12,828 nt of DNA, from assembly GCA_947599755.1 (NCBI GenBank), contig CANQFO010000029.1, forward strand, positions 1 through 12,828. Reading direction: 5' to 3'. A program made the position numbers and the translations under genes. Numbering within the stretch: position 1 is the stretch's first letter; the number at the start of each line of letters is the position of its first letter. This document shows positions 1 through 6,539 of this stretch, piece after piece. A model generated the notes under the pieces. That model was not told the DNA's origin. It was given only the letters and a program-made list of their open reading frames with translations, and ran no database searches. Source of the DNA: an uncultured Bacilli bacterium. Lineage in GTDB: Bacteria; Bacillota_I; Bacilli_A; RF39; UBA660.

Positions 1-1
1 T

Positions 2-1411
2 GATGTGTATTTTCAAACTGGTACGGATGAACATGGGGAAAAGATTGAATTGAAGGCTCGTGAAGCTGGGGTTACCCCACAAGAGTATGTTGATCATATT
101 GCGGGGGTTATTCGAGATATTTGGGATTTGATGAATTCTAGTTATGATAAGTTTGTTCGTACTACTGATTCTCATCATGAAGAAGTTGTTCAGCATATTT
201 TTAAGTATATGTATGATAAGGGCGATATTTATAAAGGTGAATATAAGGGATTGTATTGTACTCCTTGTGAATCTTTTTGGACGGAGAGTCAATTGATTGA
301 TGGAAAGTGTCCTGATTGTGGTCGTGATGTTCAACTTAAGGAAGAAGAGGCTTATTTTTTTCGATTATCTAAATATCAAAAGCAATTGGAAGAGTATATT
401 GATAATCATCCTGAGTTTATTCGGCCTGTTGCTAGAAAGAATGAGATGATAAATAATTTTATTCATCCTGGTCTTCAAGATTTATGTGTTTCTAGAACTT
501 CTTTTAAATGGGGTATTCCTGTTGATTTTGATTCTAAGCATGTTGTTTATGTTTGGTTAGATGCTCTTACTAATTATATTACTAATATTGGTTATGATGT
601 TTCGTCTTCTACGGATGAGTTTTCTTATCGTTGGCCTGCTGATTTGCATTTGATTGGAAAAGATATTATTCGTTTTCATACGATTTATTGGCCTTGTTTT
701 TTGATGAGTTTGGGTTTGCCTTTACCAAAACAGGTGTTTGGACATCCTTGGTTGCTTATGAATTCTGATAAGATGAGTAAGTCAAAGGGAAATATTATTT
801 ATGCGGATGATTTAGTGGAGAAGTTTGGGGTTGATGCAGTAAGATTTTATTTGCTTCATGAAATTCCTTTTTCTAGTGATGGAAATATTACTTATGAATT
901 GATTATTGATCGGATTAATGGAGAACTTGCTAATGTATTAGGAAATTTGGTTCAAAGAACGATTTCTATGGGAAAGAAGTATTTTTCTGGTAAAGTTGAG
1001 AATAAGAATGTTTTAGAGAATTTGGATCATGAGTTTGTCTCTCAAATCAATGGATTATTGGATAGGGTTAATGAAAAAATGGATGGGTTGCAAATTAGTG
1101 ATGCGATTACGGAAATTTTTTCTGTGTTACGTTTTTCTAATAAATATATTGATGAGACTACTCCTTGGGTTTTAGCGAAGGATGATTCCATGGAAGAACG
1201 TTTGGAAACTGTTATTTATCATTTGCTTGAATCTATTCGTGTTTGTGCTATTTTGCTTGAATCTTTTATGCCAGATACAAGTAAGGAAATTTTGAGGCAA
1301 TTGAATCAGAGTAATATGACGGTTTCATTTGTTCCTGATTTGCATTATGAACTTGGGGAACCTTCGGTGTTATTTCAAAGGATTGATAAGACTAAATTTT
1401 TTGTTGAATAG
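2..1411 (+). CDS. metG: Methionine--tRNA ligase, 5'-truncated by the window edge
   Basis: Class I aminoacyl-tRNA synthetase that charges tRNA-Met with methionine in the cytoplasm. The reading frame enters from the left edge, so the N-terminus with the HIGH-type signature lies outside; the GTG at 5 is an internal Val codon, not a start. Visible are the TGTDEHG block just after the edge, a four-Cys zinc knuckle (CTPC and CPDC, Cys at about residues 86, 89, 103 and 106 of the visible part), and the KMSKS loop (DKMSKSKGN, Lys at 770-772). The helical anticodon-binding domain follows. The protein stops right after it, so it lacks the C-terminal EMAP/Trbp111-like tRNA-binding domain of the roughly 660-aa Bacillus MetS; the full protein is probably about 510 aa. 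An intrinsic terminator follows. In Bacillus metS also directly precedes tatD. Confidence 0.97.
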   Translation, partial: DVYFQTGTDEHGEKIELKAREAGVTPQEYVDHIAGVIRDIWDLMNSSYDKFVRTTDSHHEEVVQHIFKYMYDKGDIYKGEYKGLYCTPCESFWTESQLIDGKCPDCGRDVQLKEEEAYFFRLSKYQKQLEEYIDNHPEFIRPVARKNEMINNFIHPGLQDLCVSRTSFKWGIPVDFDSKHVVYVWLDALTNYITNIGYDVSSSTDEFSYRWPADLHLIGKDIIRFHTIYWPCFLMSLGLPLPKQVFGHPWLLMNSDKMSKSKGNIIYADDLVEKFGVDAVRFYLLHEIPFSSDGNITYELIIDRINGELANVLGNLVQRTISMGKKYFSGKVENKNVLENLDHEFVSQINGLLDRVNEKMDGLQISDAITEIFSVLRFSNKYIDETTPWVLAKDDSMEERLETVIYHLLESIRVCAILLESFMPDTSKEILRQLNQSNMTVSFVPDLHYELGEPSVLFQRIDKTKFFVE

Positions 1412-1436
1412 TGTAAAAATATTTGTCAATTTTTCT

Positions 1437-1473
1437 AAAATGAAATAGAAATTTATTCTTTTTCATTTTTTTT
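1437..1473 (+). terminator. Intrinsic terminator of metG
   Basis: AAAATGAAA (1437-1445) pairs perfectly with TTTCATTTT (1461-1469). After one mismatch, AGAA (1447-1450) pairs with TTCT (1456-1459) around an AUUUA loop. The downstream arm runs into a T tract (1466-1473). The stem is nearly all A-T but long, and it sits 26 bp after the metG stop, directly before the next promoter. Confidence 0.7.
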
Positions 1474-1474
1474 G

Positions 1475-1483
1475 TGGTATAGT
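1475..1483 (+). promoter_or_regulatory. Extended -10 promoter for the 57-aa ORF and tatD
   Basis: TGG-TATAGT matches an extended -10 (TGn-TATAAT, 5 of 6). No good -35 is present at 16-18 bp, which fits an extended -10 promoter. It lies directly after the metG terminator and about 54 bp before the next start codon. Confidence 0.5.
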
Positions 1484-1536
1484 TTGAATGTGGTTTTTTT
1501 ATTGTGGTAATCAAATTACTATTTAAGGAGAAGATT

Positions 1537-1710
1537 ATGATTATTCAAGGTAGAAAAAAATGTATATGGAGTAGTATTTATTTTTTTATTGAGGTTCTTA
1601 TTATGTTGTGTTTTTTTGAAAGGCATAATTTGTTAGATTTGTTATATTTTTGTGTATTGTTTTTTATGTATTTTAGAATTTACTTTTATCGATTGAGGAA
1701 ATATCATTAA
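1537..1710 (+). CDS. Small hypothetical membrane protein (57 aa)
   Basis: I do not recognise this protein. The ATG at 1537 is preferred over an in-frame GTG at 1504 because AAGGAG (1525-1530) lies 6 bp upstream of it. The product starts MIIQGRKKCIW and has two hydrophobic, aromatic-rich stretches (about residues 11-27 and 33-50) separated by a short polar ERHN segment. It ends in a basic tail (YRLRKYH). The positive-inside rule would place both ends in the cytoplasm as a two-helix hairpin. It has its own extended -10 promoter after the metG terminator, and no terminator separates it from tatD 22 bp downstream, so the two are probably cotranscribed. A clean ribosome-binding site plus a promoter favours a real gene, but there is no family evidence. 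Confidence 0.55.
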   Translation: MIIQGRKKCIWSSIYFFIEVLIMLCFFERHNLLDLLYFCVLFFMYFRIYFYRLRKYH

Positions 1711-1732
1711 TTTTATATTTTGGGGTGATTTT

Positions 1733-2488
1733 ATGTTTATTGATACACATTGTCATTTATCTTATGATGATTATGATGATATTTCTTCTGTTATTCAGGA
1801 GAGTCAGGAAAAAGGGGTTTCTAAAATTATTATTTCTGGATATGATAAAAACTCTATTTTGGAATCTATTGAGATTTCTAGGAAGTATGATTGTGTATTT
1901 TTGACTTTGGGATTTCATCCTTCTGAGGCTTTAGTTGTTGGAGAAGATGATTTGGAAGAGTTGGAGAGATTACTTTTGGAAACTCCTAAGGTTGTTGGAA
2001 TTGGTGAGATTGGATTGGATTATCATTATGGTAAGGAAGACCGTGATTTACAGATTCGATTGTTTGAGGCTCAATTGAAGTTGGCTGAGAAATTTAATTT
2101 GCCTGTTGTAATTCATAGTAGAGATGCCGTTAGTGATACGATTTCTATTTTAGAGAAGTATTTTGTCCGAGGAGTAATACATTGTTTTAGTGGTAGTTTG
2201 GAAGTTGCAACAAGGTATATTAATATGGGATTTTTTTTGGGAATTGGTGGTGTTGTTACATTTAAGAATAGTAAATTATATCAGGTTGTTTCGCAGATTG
2301 GTCTTGATTTTCTTGTTCTTGAGACGGATAGCCCTTATTTGACTCCGCATCCGTATCGTGGTTATGTTAATTCTTCTAAGTATATTCCAATTATTGCTTC
2401 TAAGATTGCTGAAGTTTGTGGTACTTCTTTGGAGGAGGTTGCTGTTAGCACTACGAAGAATGCTACTTCTTTATTTGACTTGAGGTAG
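1733..2488 (+). CDS. tatD: TatD family metal-dependent DNase
   Basis: Metal-dependent hydrolase of the TatD/YcfH (YabD) family with an amidohydrolase TIM-barrel fold. Family members act as 3'-5' DNA exonucleases or endonucleases in repair and DNA turnover. The 251-aa length is typical. The metal ligands are all visible: HxH in DTHCHL (His6, His8), Glu92 in GEIGLDYHY, His128 in VIHSRDA, His150 in IHCFSGS and Asp199 in ETDSPYLTPHPYRG. The start ATG follows a GGGGTGAT Shine-Dalgarno element, a GGTGATTTTATG arrangement seen again in front of dusB. Its position after metG is the same as in Bacillus (metS-yabD). It is probably cotranscribed with the small membrane ORF upstream. The exact substrate cannot be told from sequence. 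Confidence 0.95.
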   Translation: MFIDTHCHLSYDDYDDISSVIQESQEKGVSKIIISGYDKNSILESIEISRKYDCVFLTLGFHPSEALVVGEDDLEELERLLLETPKVVGIGEIGLDYHYGKEDRDLQIRLFEAQLKLAEKFNLPVVIHSRDAVSDTISILEKYFVRGVIHCFSGSLEVATRYINMGFFLGIGGVVTFKNSKLYQVVSQIGLDFLVLETDSPYLTPHPYRGYVNSSKYIPIIASKIAEVCGTSLEEVAVSTTKNATSLFDLR

Positions 2489-2503
2489 TTTTTGTGGTAC
2501 TCT
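2475..2503 (+). promoter_or_regulatory. Candidate sigma-A promoter for the paralogous pair
   Basis: TTGACT (2475-2480) and TACTCT (2498-2503) are separated by exactly 17 bp, and TGG directly before the hexamer gives an extended -10. The -35 lies in the last codons of tatD. The -10 region (2491-2510) closely resembles the one before the 57-aa ORF (1471-1490). Confidence 0.45.
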
Positions 2504-2564
2504 TTAAATGAGAATGGAAAAGTTGTTGGATATTCTTATTTGAATTAATAAGATGGTGATAATA

Positions 2565-3161
2565 GTGAGTCAAATGTTTAAAAGACAGAGTGTATATTCG
2601 TTTTTGATTATAGTTTTTATTTTTTTGATTCTTTTCTATTTTTGTTTTACTTTTCATGATCAGATTGTTTCTGTGTTTAGTAAAAAGCAAGATGATGTTC
2701 TTAATGTTCAGTTTTTACAAGATAAAGATTATCTTAAAATTGATAATGTTGTTCCTATTCCTGATTCTGTAGGGAAGACAATAAGTTGTACTTTGGATGA
2801 ACATTCTAGTGTTCGTTGTTTTGATTTTACTATTGAATCTAAGGTTTCTAGAAAAGTGAAATATGAAATTTATTTGATTAAGAATAGTGTATCTCCAGAG
2901 ATTAAGGATGATTATATTAAATTTTATTTGACTGAGGGAAATGATTATCGACCACTTAAGAAATTTGATACTAATATTCTTCCTAGTTATTCTTCATTGA
3001 GAGTTTCTTCTAAGAATCCAGGTGCAAAGGTTCTTTTTTCTGGTGAGATAGAGGGAGAAAGTAAACAAATTTTTCAATTGAGGATGTTTCTTGCTGATAC
3101 TTATATTATGCAGAAAGAATTGCAGGCTTTTTCTGTTCAGGTACTTGTTAAGGCTTTGTAG
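2565..3161 (+). CDS. Membrane-anchored extracytoplasmic protein, paralog A, function unknown
   Basis: No named function is recognised. The frame opens at ATG 2553, but GTG 2565 is preferred because GGTGAT (2555-2560) sits 4 bp before it; ATG 2574 is a third option. The 198-aa product has a short basic N-terminus (FKRQ), one strongly hydrophobic helix (about residues 10-30), and a polar domain of about 165 aa that should lie outside the membrane. That domain shares blocks with the next gene: FDFTI (about 86-90), YEIYLIK (about 100-106), LRMFLAD (about 172-178) and a closing V-x-V-x-V-KA strand. The alternating beta pattern suggests a beta-sandwich. No AxA-type cleavage site is evident after the helix, so it may stay anchored. 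With the neighbouring ER-type signal peptidase it resembles TasA/camelysin-type matrix proteins, but this is inference. Confidence 0.8.
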   Translation: MSQMFKRQSVYSFLIIVFIFLILFYFCFTFHDQIVSVFSKKQDDVLNVQFLQDKDYLKIDNVVPIPDSVGKTISCTLDEHSSVRCFDFTIESKVSRKVKYEIYLIKNSVSPEIKDDYIKFYLTEGNDYRPLKKFDTNILPSYSSLRVSSKNPGAKVLFSGEIEGESKQIFQLRMFLADTYIMQKELQAFSVQVLVKAL

Positions 3162-3170
3162 GAGGTTATT

Positions 3171-3779
3171 ATGGAAAGTAATAAAGATAAAATTTCTCGT
3201 CGTGTTTTGTTTTTTGTTATTGGGATTAGTATTTTGTTTATTGTTATTTTGGTTTTTGCTTTTGTTTATTATTTTTCGCATCCTCATGGTGTTGTTATTC
3301 AAGATTCTGATGCGGGTAGTGTATTGATGACTTATACTGATGATAGTCCTCAGTTTGAATTGAAAGGAGCGACTCCTATTTCTTCTGATGTTGGGAGATT
3401 GTTGTCGGCAGCAGATCAATATTTTGATTTTACAATTACTACTGATTTAAAGAATTCTTCAACTGTTGATTATGAAATTGCTCTTATTAAGGATGTTTCT
3501 TCTTCTAATATTTTGGATAATAATATTCAGATTTATTTGGAGAAAGAGGATAGTGGAAGTTATAGTTCATGTTTTGGTCCTAAGAAATATATTTCTCTTA
3601 CTAAGAAGTCTGATATTGGCTCTCCTAAAGGTTCAATGGTTATTCATAAAGAGACTAAGACTAAGAATTCTGTTGATAATTATCGTCTTAGGATGTGGCT
3701 TTCTGATAAGGCAATGGTTACTCCTGATGTGTTACAGAATTATGTGGTAAAAGTTGTTGTTCATGGTAAGGCTTCTTAA
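3171..3779 (+). CDS. Membrane-anchored extracytoplasmic protein, paralog B, function unknown
   Basis: This 202-aa tandem paralog of the preceding gene starts 9 bp after its stop, with a strong AGGAGG (3160-3165), so the two are almost certainly one transcript. The N-terminus is charged (MESNKDKISRR) and is followed by a single hydrophobic helix (about residues 12-35). The extracytoplasmic domain repeats the blocks of paralog A: FDFTI (86-90), YEIALIK (101-107), YRLRMWLSD (171-179) and a terminal VKVVVHGKA strand. Identity between the two is low outside these blocks, so the duplication is old or the proteins have different roles. The LRMW block followed by a final VxVxVxG strand resembles small SipW-associated, TasA-like proteins of Firmicutes as I remember them; this assignment is tentative. 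A terminator follows, so the signal peptidase gene is a separate unit. Confidence 0.85.
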   Translation: MESNKDKISRRVLFFVIGISILFIVILVFAFVYYFSHPHGVVIQDSDAGSVLMTYTDDSPQFELKGATPISSDVGRLLSAADQYFDFTITTDLKNSSTVDYEIALIKDVSSSNILDNNIQIYLEKEDSGSYSSCFGPKKYISLTKKSDIGSPKGSMVIHKETKTKNSVDNYRLRMWLSDKAMVTPDVLQNYVVKVVVHGKAS

Positions 3780-3787
3780 ATTTGTTG

Positions 3788-3824
3788 GAAAAGGATTTTT
3801 AATTGAGTTCTTTTTCTTTTTTTT
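3788..3824 (+). terminator. Terminator of the paralog pair
   Basis: GAAAAGGA (3788-3795) pairs with TCTTTTTC (3809-3816) as an 8-bp stem with one G-U pair and a 13-nt loop, followed by eight T (3817-3824). It lies just after the paralog B stop. Confidence 0.55.
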
Positions 3825-3873
3825 GTGTCAAGTATATATTTTCTTAATTGAAAATGTAGTCTTTTTTTTTTTC

Positions 3874-3885
3874 TGGTATTATAAT
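3874..3885 (+). promoter_or_regulatory. Extended -10 promoter of the signal peptidase-rsmA unit
   Basis: TGGTATTATAAT offers two overlapping -10 hexamers: TATTAT preceded by TGG, and a perfect TATAAT at 3880-3885. No convincing -35 is seen at the right spacing. It is about 23 bp before the chosen start, leaving a very short leader. Confidence 0.5.
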
Positions 3886-3907
3886 TATGCTAGAAGGGAG
3901 TTTTTTT

Positions 3908-4531
3908 ATGGCAAGTGTTTCTCAACGTAGTTATCGTTGGTTTGATTTTATTAAAATGAAGTCTTTTTTTCTTTTTGTTATTCGTTCTTTTTTACTTGCT
4001 GTATTAATCCTTTTTCTTTTATTGTTTGTTTTTTTTATTTTTTATTTTATTGATTTATTTTATAATATGAAAACGGGAAAGGATAAGTTTCCTTTATTTG
4101 GGGCGTATGTGATAGTTTCTCCTAGTATGGAGCCGACAATTCTTGTTCAGGATGCAATTGTTGTTCAAAGGGTAGATGAAGATAAGTTAGGCATTGGGAC
4201 GGTGATTACTTTTTCTTCTAGTGATCCTAGTCATTTAGGATTAACGGTTACTCATCGTATTGTTGGTCGACAATTGTCTAGAAGTGGTCAGTATGTTTAT
4301 CGAACTAAGGGTGATAATAATGTGAATCCTGATTCTGCTTTGGTTACTTTTGATCGAATTTATGGTAGGGTTGTGTTAAAGATTCCTAAACTTGGATATA
4401 TTCAAAAGTTTTTGACTCGATCTTATGGTGCATTTTTGTTTATTATTCTTCCTGCTTTTTTGATTGTTTTGTATGATATAATTAAGATTGGTTTTTGTTT
4501 TTGTTCTTCTCGAAAAGTTAAAGAAAAATGA
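3908..4531 (+). CDS. Signal peptidase I, ER/archaeal (SipW-like, S26B) type
   Basis: Membrane serine protease that removes signal peptides from exported proteins. The start is ATG 3908, with AGAAGGGAG (3892-3900) upstream; an in-frame ATG at 3887 overlaps the -10 element. The product is 207 aa. Order: a long hydrophobic segment (about 24-51); the catalytic-Ser box SPSMEP (Ser73); the box VTHRIVG, where His116 replaces the general-base Lys of ordinary bacterial type I peptidases; KGDNN and PD (Asp136, Asp142) completing a Ser-His-Asp arrangement; and a C-terminal membrane helix (about 174-197). These traits mark the eukaryotic/archaeal class, represented in Bacillus by SipW, which matures TasA and TapA. 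The gene follows the paralogous anchored proteins, which suggests they are its clients. It overlaps or nearly abuts rsmA, so the two are cotranscribed. Confidence 0.92.
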   Translation: MASVSQRSYRWFDFIKMKSFFLFVIRSFLLAVLILFLLLFVFFIFYFIDLFYNMKTGKDKFPLFGAYVIVSPSMEPTILVQDAIVVQRVDEDKLGIGTVITFSSSDPSHLGLTVTHRIVGRQLSRSGQYVYRTKGDNNVNPDSALVTFDRIYGRVVLKIPKLGYIQKFLTRSYGAFLFIILPAFLIVLYDIIKIGFCFCSSRKVKEK

Positions 4532-4539
4532 GGGATTTT

Positions 4540-5340
4540 ATGGAAAAATATAATATTCAGTTTAAGAAACGTTATGGGCAAAATTTTTTGAAAGATAGAT
4601 ATATAGTGGAAAAAATTGTTCGTTGTGCAGGTATTGGTTCTGATTCTTTGGTTATTGAGGTTGGTCCAGGTGGGGCGATTATGACTAGGGAATTATCTCA
4701 GGTTGCTTCTTTTGTTGTTGCTTATGAAATTGATGAGGATTTGAAGGATGAGTTGGGGAAACGGTTGAGTGGTTGTTCTAATGTCTTGGTTTTATTTCGT
4801 GATTTTTTGCAGACTAATTTATCTTTGGATATTTCTTCTTTTTCTTATTCTAATTTGTTTTTTGTTAGTAATGTTCCTTATTATATTACTACACCAATTA
4901 TTTTGAAATTGATGAGTAGTGGAATTCATTTTAAAAAAATTGTTATGATGGTTCAAAAGGAAGTAGGGGATCGATTTTGTAGTTCTTGTGGGTGTAAAGA
5001 TTATGGTTCGATTAGTGTTTTACTTCAGTATTTTTATGATGTTAAGAAAGAATTTTTTGTTTCGAGGGAGCAGTTTATTCCAAAGCCTAATGTGGATAGT
5101 GTGGTGCTTTCTTTTTCTGAAAAAAAGGATAAATTAATGGTTCGTGATTTTTCTTTTTTTGAAAAACTTGTTCGTGATAGTTTTCAGTTTAAGAGAAAAA
5201 CTTTGAAAAATAATTTGTATGCTTATGATTTTTCTAAGGTAGAAAGGGTTCTTTCTTTTTATCATTTACCTATAAATGTTCGGGCTGAGATGATTTCTGT
5301 TGAAATTTTTGTTGCGTTGGCAAATGAGTTGATAGAGTAA
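4540..5340 (+). CDS. rsmA: 16S rRNA (adenine1518-N6/adenine1519-N6)-dimethyltransferase
   Basis: RsmA (KsgA) uses S-adenosylmethionine to dimethylate two adjacent adenines in the 3' hairpin of 16S rRNA during late 30S assembly. The ATG at 4540 follows AGGGA (4531-4535) at a spacing common in this window. An alternative ATG at 4528 overlaps the upstream TGA in an ATGA junction and adds four residues. Motifs (numbered from 4540): FKKRYGQNFL with GQNF at 13-16, SAM motif I EVGPGG (40-45), the acidic YEIDE, catalytic NVPYY (111-115), MVQKEVGDR, and FIPKPNVDSVV. About 266 aa is normal. An unusual CSSCGC run replaces the common PGTKEYG-type loop before KDYGSISV. It is cotranscribed with the signal peptidase gene. 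Confidence 0.96.
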   Translation: MEKYNIQFKKRYGQNFLKDRYIVEKIVRCAGIGSDSLVIEVGPGGAIMTRELSQVASFVVAYEIDEDLKDELGKRLSGCSNVLVLFRDFLQTNLSLDISSFSYSNLFFVSNVPYYITTPIILKLMSSGIHFKKIVMMVQKEVGDRFCSSCGCKDYGSISVLLQYFYDVKKEFFVSREQFIPKPNVDSVVLSFSEKKDKLMVRDFSFFEKLVRDSFQFKRKTLKNNLYAYDFSKVERVLSFYHLPINVRAEMISVEIFVALANELIE

Positions 5341-5350
5341 TGTGTTTATT

Positions 5351-5377
5351 GAAAATCATTCTATTTTCTTTTTTTTT
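5351..5377 (+). terminator. Candidate terminator of rsmA
   Basis: GAAAAT (5351-5356) and ATTTTC (5363-5368) form a 6-bp stem with a 6-nt loop, followed by nine T (5369-5377). It is short and A-T rich, but directly after the rsmA stop. The loop and stem overlap the upstream half of the possible yabG promoter. Confidence 0.45.
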
Positions 5378-5387
5378 GTCATAAAAT
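5358..5387 (+). promoter_or_regulatory. Possible sporulation (mother-cell) promoter of yabG
   Basis: ATTCTA (5358-5363), a 16-nt T-rich spacer, then CATAAAAT (5380-5387). CATAnnnT resembles the -10 of sigma-E/sigma-K promoters, and Bacillus yabG is known to be sigma-K dependent. The -35 fits neither consensus well. The same element at the same spacing precedes yabP. Confidence 0.35.
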
Positions 5388-5407
5388 TTTTTTGGGAGAT
5401 GATAGTT

Positions 5408-6190
5408 TTGGATTTTCGAGTTGGTGATTATGTGACTAGAATTTCTCATCAGCATGATATTTTGTTTAAAGTTGTTGATTTTGAGGGGAACATTGCTATT
5501 TTGAAGGGTGTTGATTTACGTCTTTATGCGGATAGTGATATTAGTGATTTAGTTAAGGCTACTCCTGATGATCATGATGCGGATCAAAAAATCATTGATG
5601 AGAATGTGCGGGATATTCAACTTGATCGTAGTCAATATTTTTACTTACCTGGAAAGATTTTGCATATTGATGGTGATGGGGAGTATTTGGAAAGATGTAT
5701 GCATTTTTATCATGATATGAATATTAAGGCTAATGGAATTACTATTGCTGAGGTTGATATTAGTAATCGAATTGGTGATCTTTTACAGGAGTTTCGTCCT
5801 GATATTGTTGTGATTACTGGTCATGATGCTTATTATTCAAAGAAAAATGATATTAAGGATATTCATAATTATCAAAATACTGTTAATTTTATTGAGGCGG
5901 TTAAGCAAGCTAGAAAATATGAGAAAAGTCAAGATAAGTTAATTGTTATTGCTGGTGCTTGTCAATCAAATTATGAGGAATTGATTAAGGCTGGTGCTAA
6001 TTTTGCATCAAGTCCTAAACGGATTAATATTCATGCTTTGGATCCGGCAATTATTGCTAGTTCTTTGGCTCTTTCTGATCGAAATCAGAGTATTGATTTA
6101 ATTCGGCTGATAGAGAAAACAAAATATGGAAAGGATGGGATTGGTGGAATTATTACAAATGGTACAATGTATGTGGGGTATCCAAGATGA
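5408..6190 (+). CDS. yabG: Sporulation-specific protease YabG
   Basis: YabG is a mother-cell protease that processes spore coat and related proteins (coat proteins such as SpoIVA in Bacillus, CspBA and SipA in clostridia). The frame is open from 5342, but the family N-terminus (FxxGDxVxRxSxxxDxLF) aligns from TTG 5408, and GGGAG (5394-5398) lies 9 bp upstream of that codon. An ATG at 5399 would overlap the ribosome-binding site. The 260-aa product shows YFYLPGKILHIDGDGEYL, VITGHDAYYSKK (His139), IAGACQSNYEELIKAGANFA (Cys185), SSPKRINIHALDP and a final GGIITNGTMYVG. The Cys and His of these blocks correspond to the residues proposed as catalytic in clostridial YabG. The C-terminus overlaps veg by 4 bp. 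Its presence is the strongest evidence that this organism forms spores. Confidence 0.95.
   Translation: MDFRVGDYVTRISHQHDILFKVVDFEGNIAILKGVDLRLYADSDISDLVKATPDDHDADQKIIDENVRDIQLDRSQYFYLPGKILHIDGDGEYLERCMHFYHDMNIKANGITIAEVDISNRIGDLLQEFRPDIVVITGHDAYYSKKNDIKDIHNYQNTVNFIEAVKQARKYEKSQDKLIVIAGACQSNYEELIKAGANFASSPKRINIHALDPAIIASSLALSDRNQSIDLIRLIEKTKYGKDGIGGIITNGTMYVGYPR
6141..6168 (+). promoter_or_regulatory. Possible internal promoter for veg
   Basis: Inside the end of yabG, TGG-TACAAT (6160-6168) is a 5-of-6 extended -10, with TTGGTG (6141-6146) 16 bp upstream. Bacillus veg has its own strong vegetative promoter. This one would start transcription very close to the veg ribosome-binding site, so it is only a candidate. 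Confidence 0.3.
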
Positions 6191-6399
6191 TGATTGAGAA
6201 AATGAAGGATTTAGTTCGAAAGAATCAGGGTGTTCAACGTTCTTTTCGGTTTAGGGGTACTAGGAATCAGATAGATGAATTTGATGGAATTATTACGGCA
6301 ATGTATCCGGCAATTTTTATTATTACTCTTTCTGATTCTCAGGTTCGTTCTTTTAGTTATAGTGATTTATTGGTTGATAATTTAGAGATTTTGGAGTAA
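6187..6399 (+). CDS. veg: Veg family protein
   Basis: Small cytoplasmic Veg protein (70 aa). Bacillus Veg is reported to stimulate biofilm matrix gene expression, probably by interfering with the regulator SinR; the molecular activity of the family is poorly defined. The start ATG overlaps the yabG TGA in an ATGA junction; a second ATG follows immediately. A GGGG run (6175-6178) serves as ribosome-binding site. Family features: an N-terminal helix (MKDLVRKNQG), the basic RFRGTRNQ strand, DGIITAMYPAIFII (compare GxLxxxYPSxFVI in Bacillus), and the SYSDLLVDNLEIL ending. It is slightly shorter than Bacillus Veg (about 86 aa), lacking the C-terminal tail. Gene order yabG-veg matches Bacillus. The SipW-like gene nearby makes a matrix link conceivable but unproven. 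Confidence 0.85.
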   Translation: MMIEKMKDLVRKNQGVQRSFRFRGTRNQIDEFDGIITAMYPAIFIITLSDSQVRSFSYSDLLVDNLEILE

Positions 6400-6467
6400 T
6401 TTCTGTTTTTAGCTATGTTATTCTTTTATAAATTCTTGGTTTACTTGTAAATTTCTATTTAAAATTG

Positions 6468-6496
6468 TTGCAATTTGTAGAAGATTATTATAAAAT
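6468..6496 (+). promoter_or_regulatory. Promoter of spoVG
   Basis: TTGCAA (6468-6473), a 17-bp spacer, and TAAAAT (6491-6496), with TATAAA overlapping at 6489-6494. It is sigma-A-like; I see no clear sigma-H -10, although Bacillus spoVG is sigma-H dependent. The interval 6400-6467 is T-rich and holds nothing else I can identify. Confidence 0.5.
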
Positions 6497-6502
6497 GTAG
6501 TT

Positions 6503-6522
6503 ATAAAGTGATTTCGCTTTAT
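6503..6522 (+). other. Hairpin in the spoVG 5' leader
   Basis: ATAAAGTG (6503-6510) and CGCTTTAT (6515-6522) form an 8-bp stem (one G-U) with a 4-nt AUUU loop. It ends 2 bp before the GGGAGGAG ribosome-binding site (6525-6532). It has no T tract, so it is not a terminator. It may stabilise the 5' end or tune initiation. Confidence 0.5.
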
Positions 6523-6539
6523 GAGGGAGGAGTATTTGC

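Noticed and set aside
2994..3419. Reverse-strand open frame of about 141 codons across the junction of the two paralogs
   Set aside because: Antisense to two well-supported genes, Asn/Lys-rich low-complexity product, no ribosome-binding site; a composition shadow.
3466..3750. Forward alternate-frame ORF inside paralog B
   Set aside because: Leu/Ile-rich frameshift reading of GTT/ATT-rich codons; no start signal of its own.
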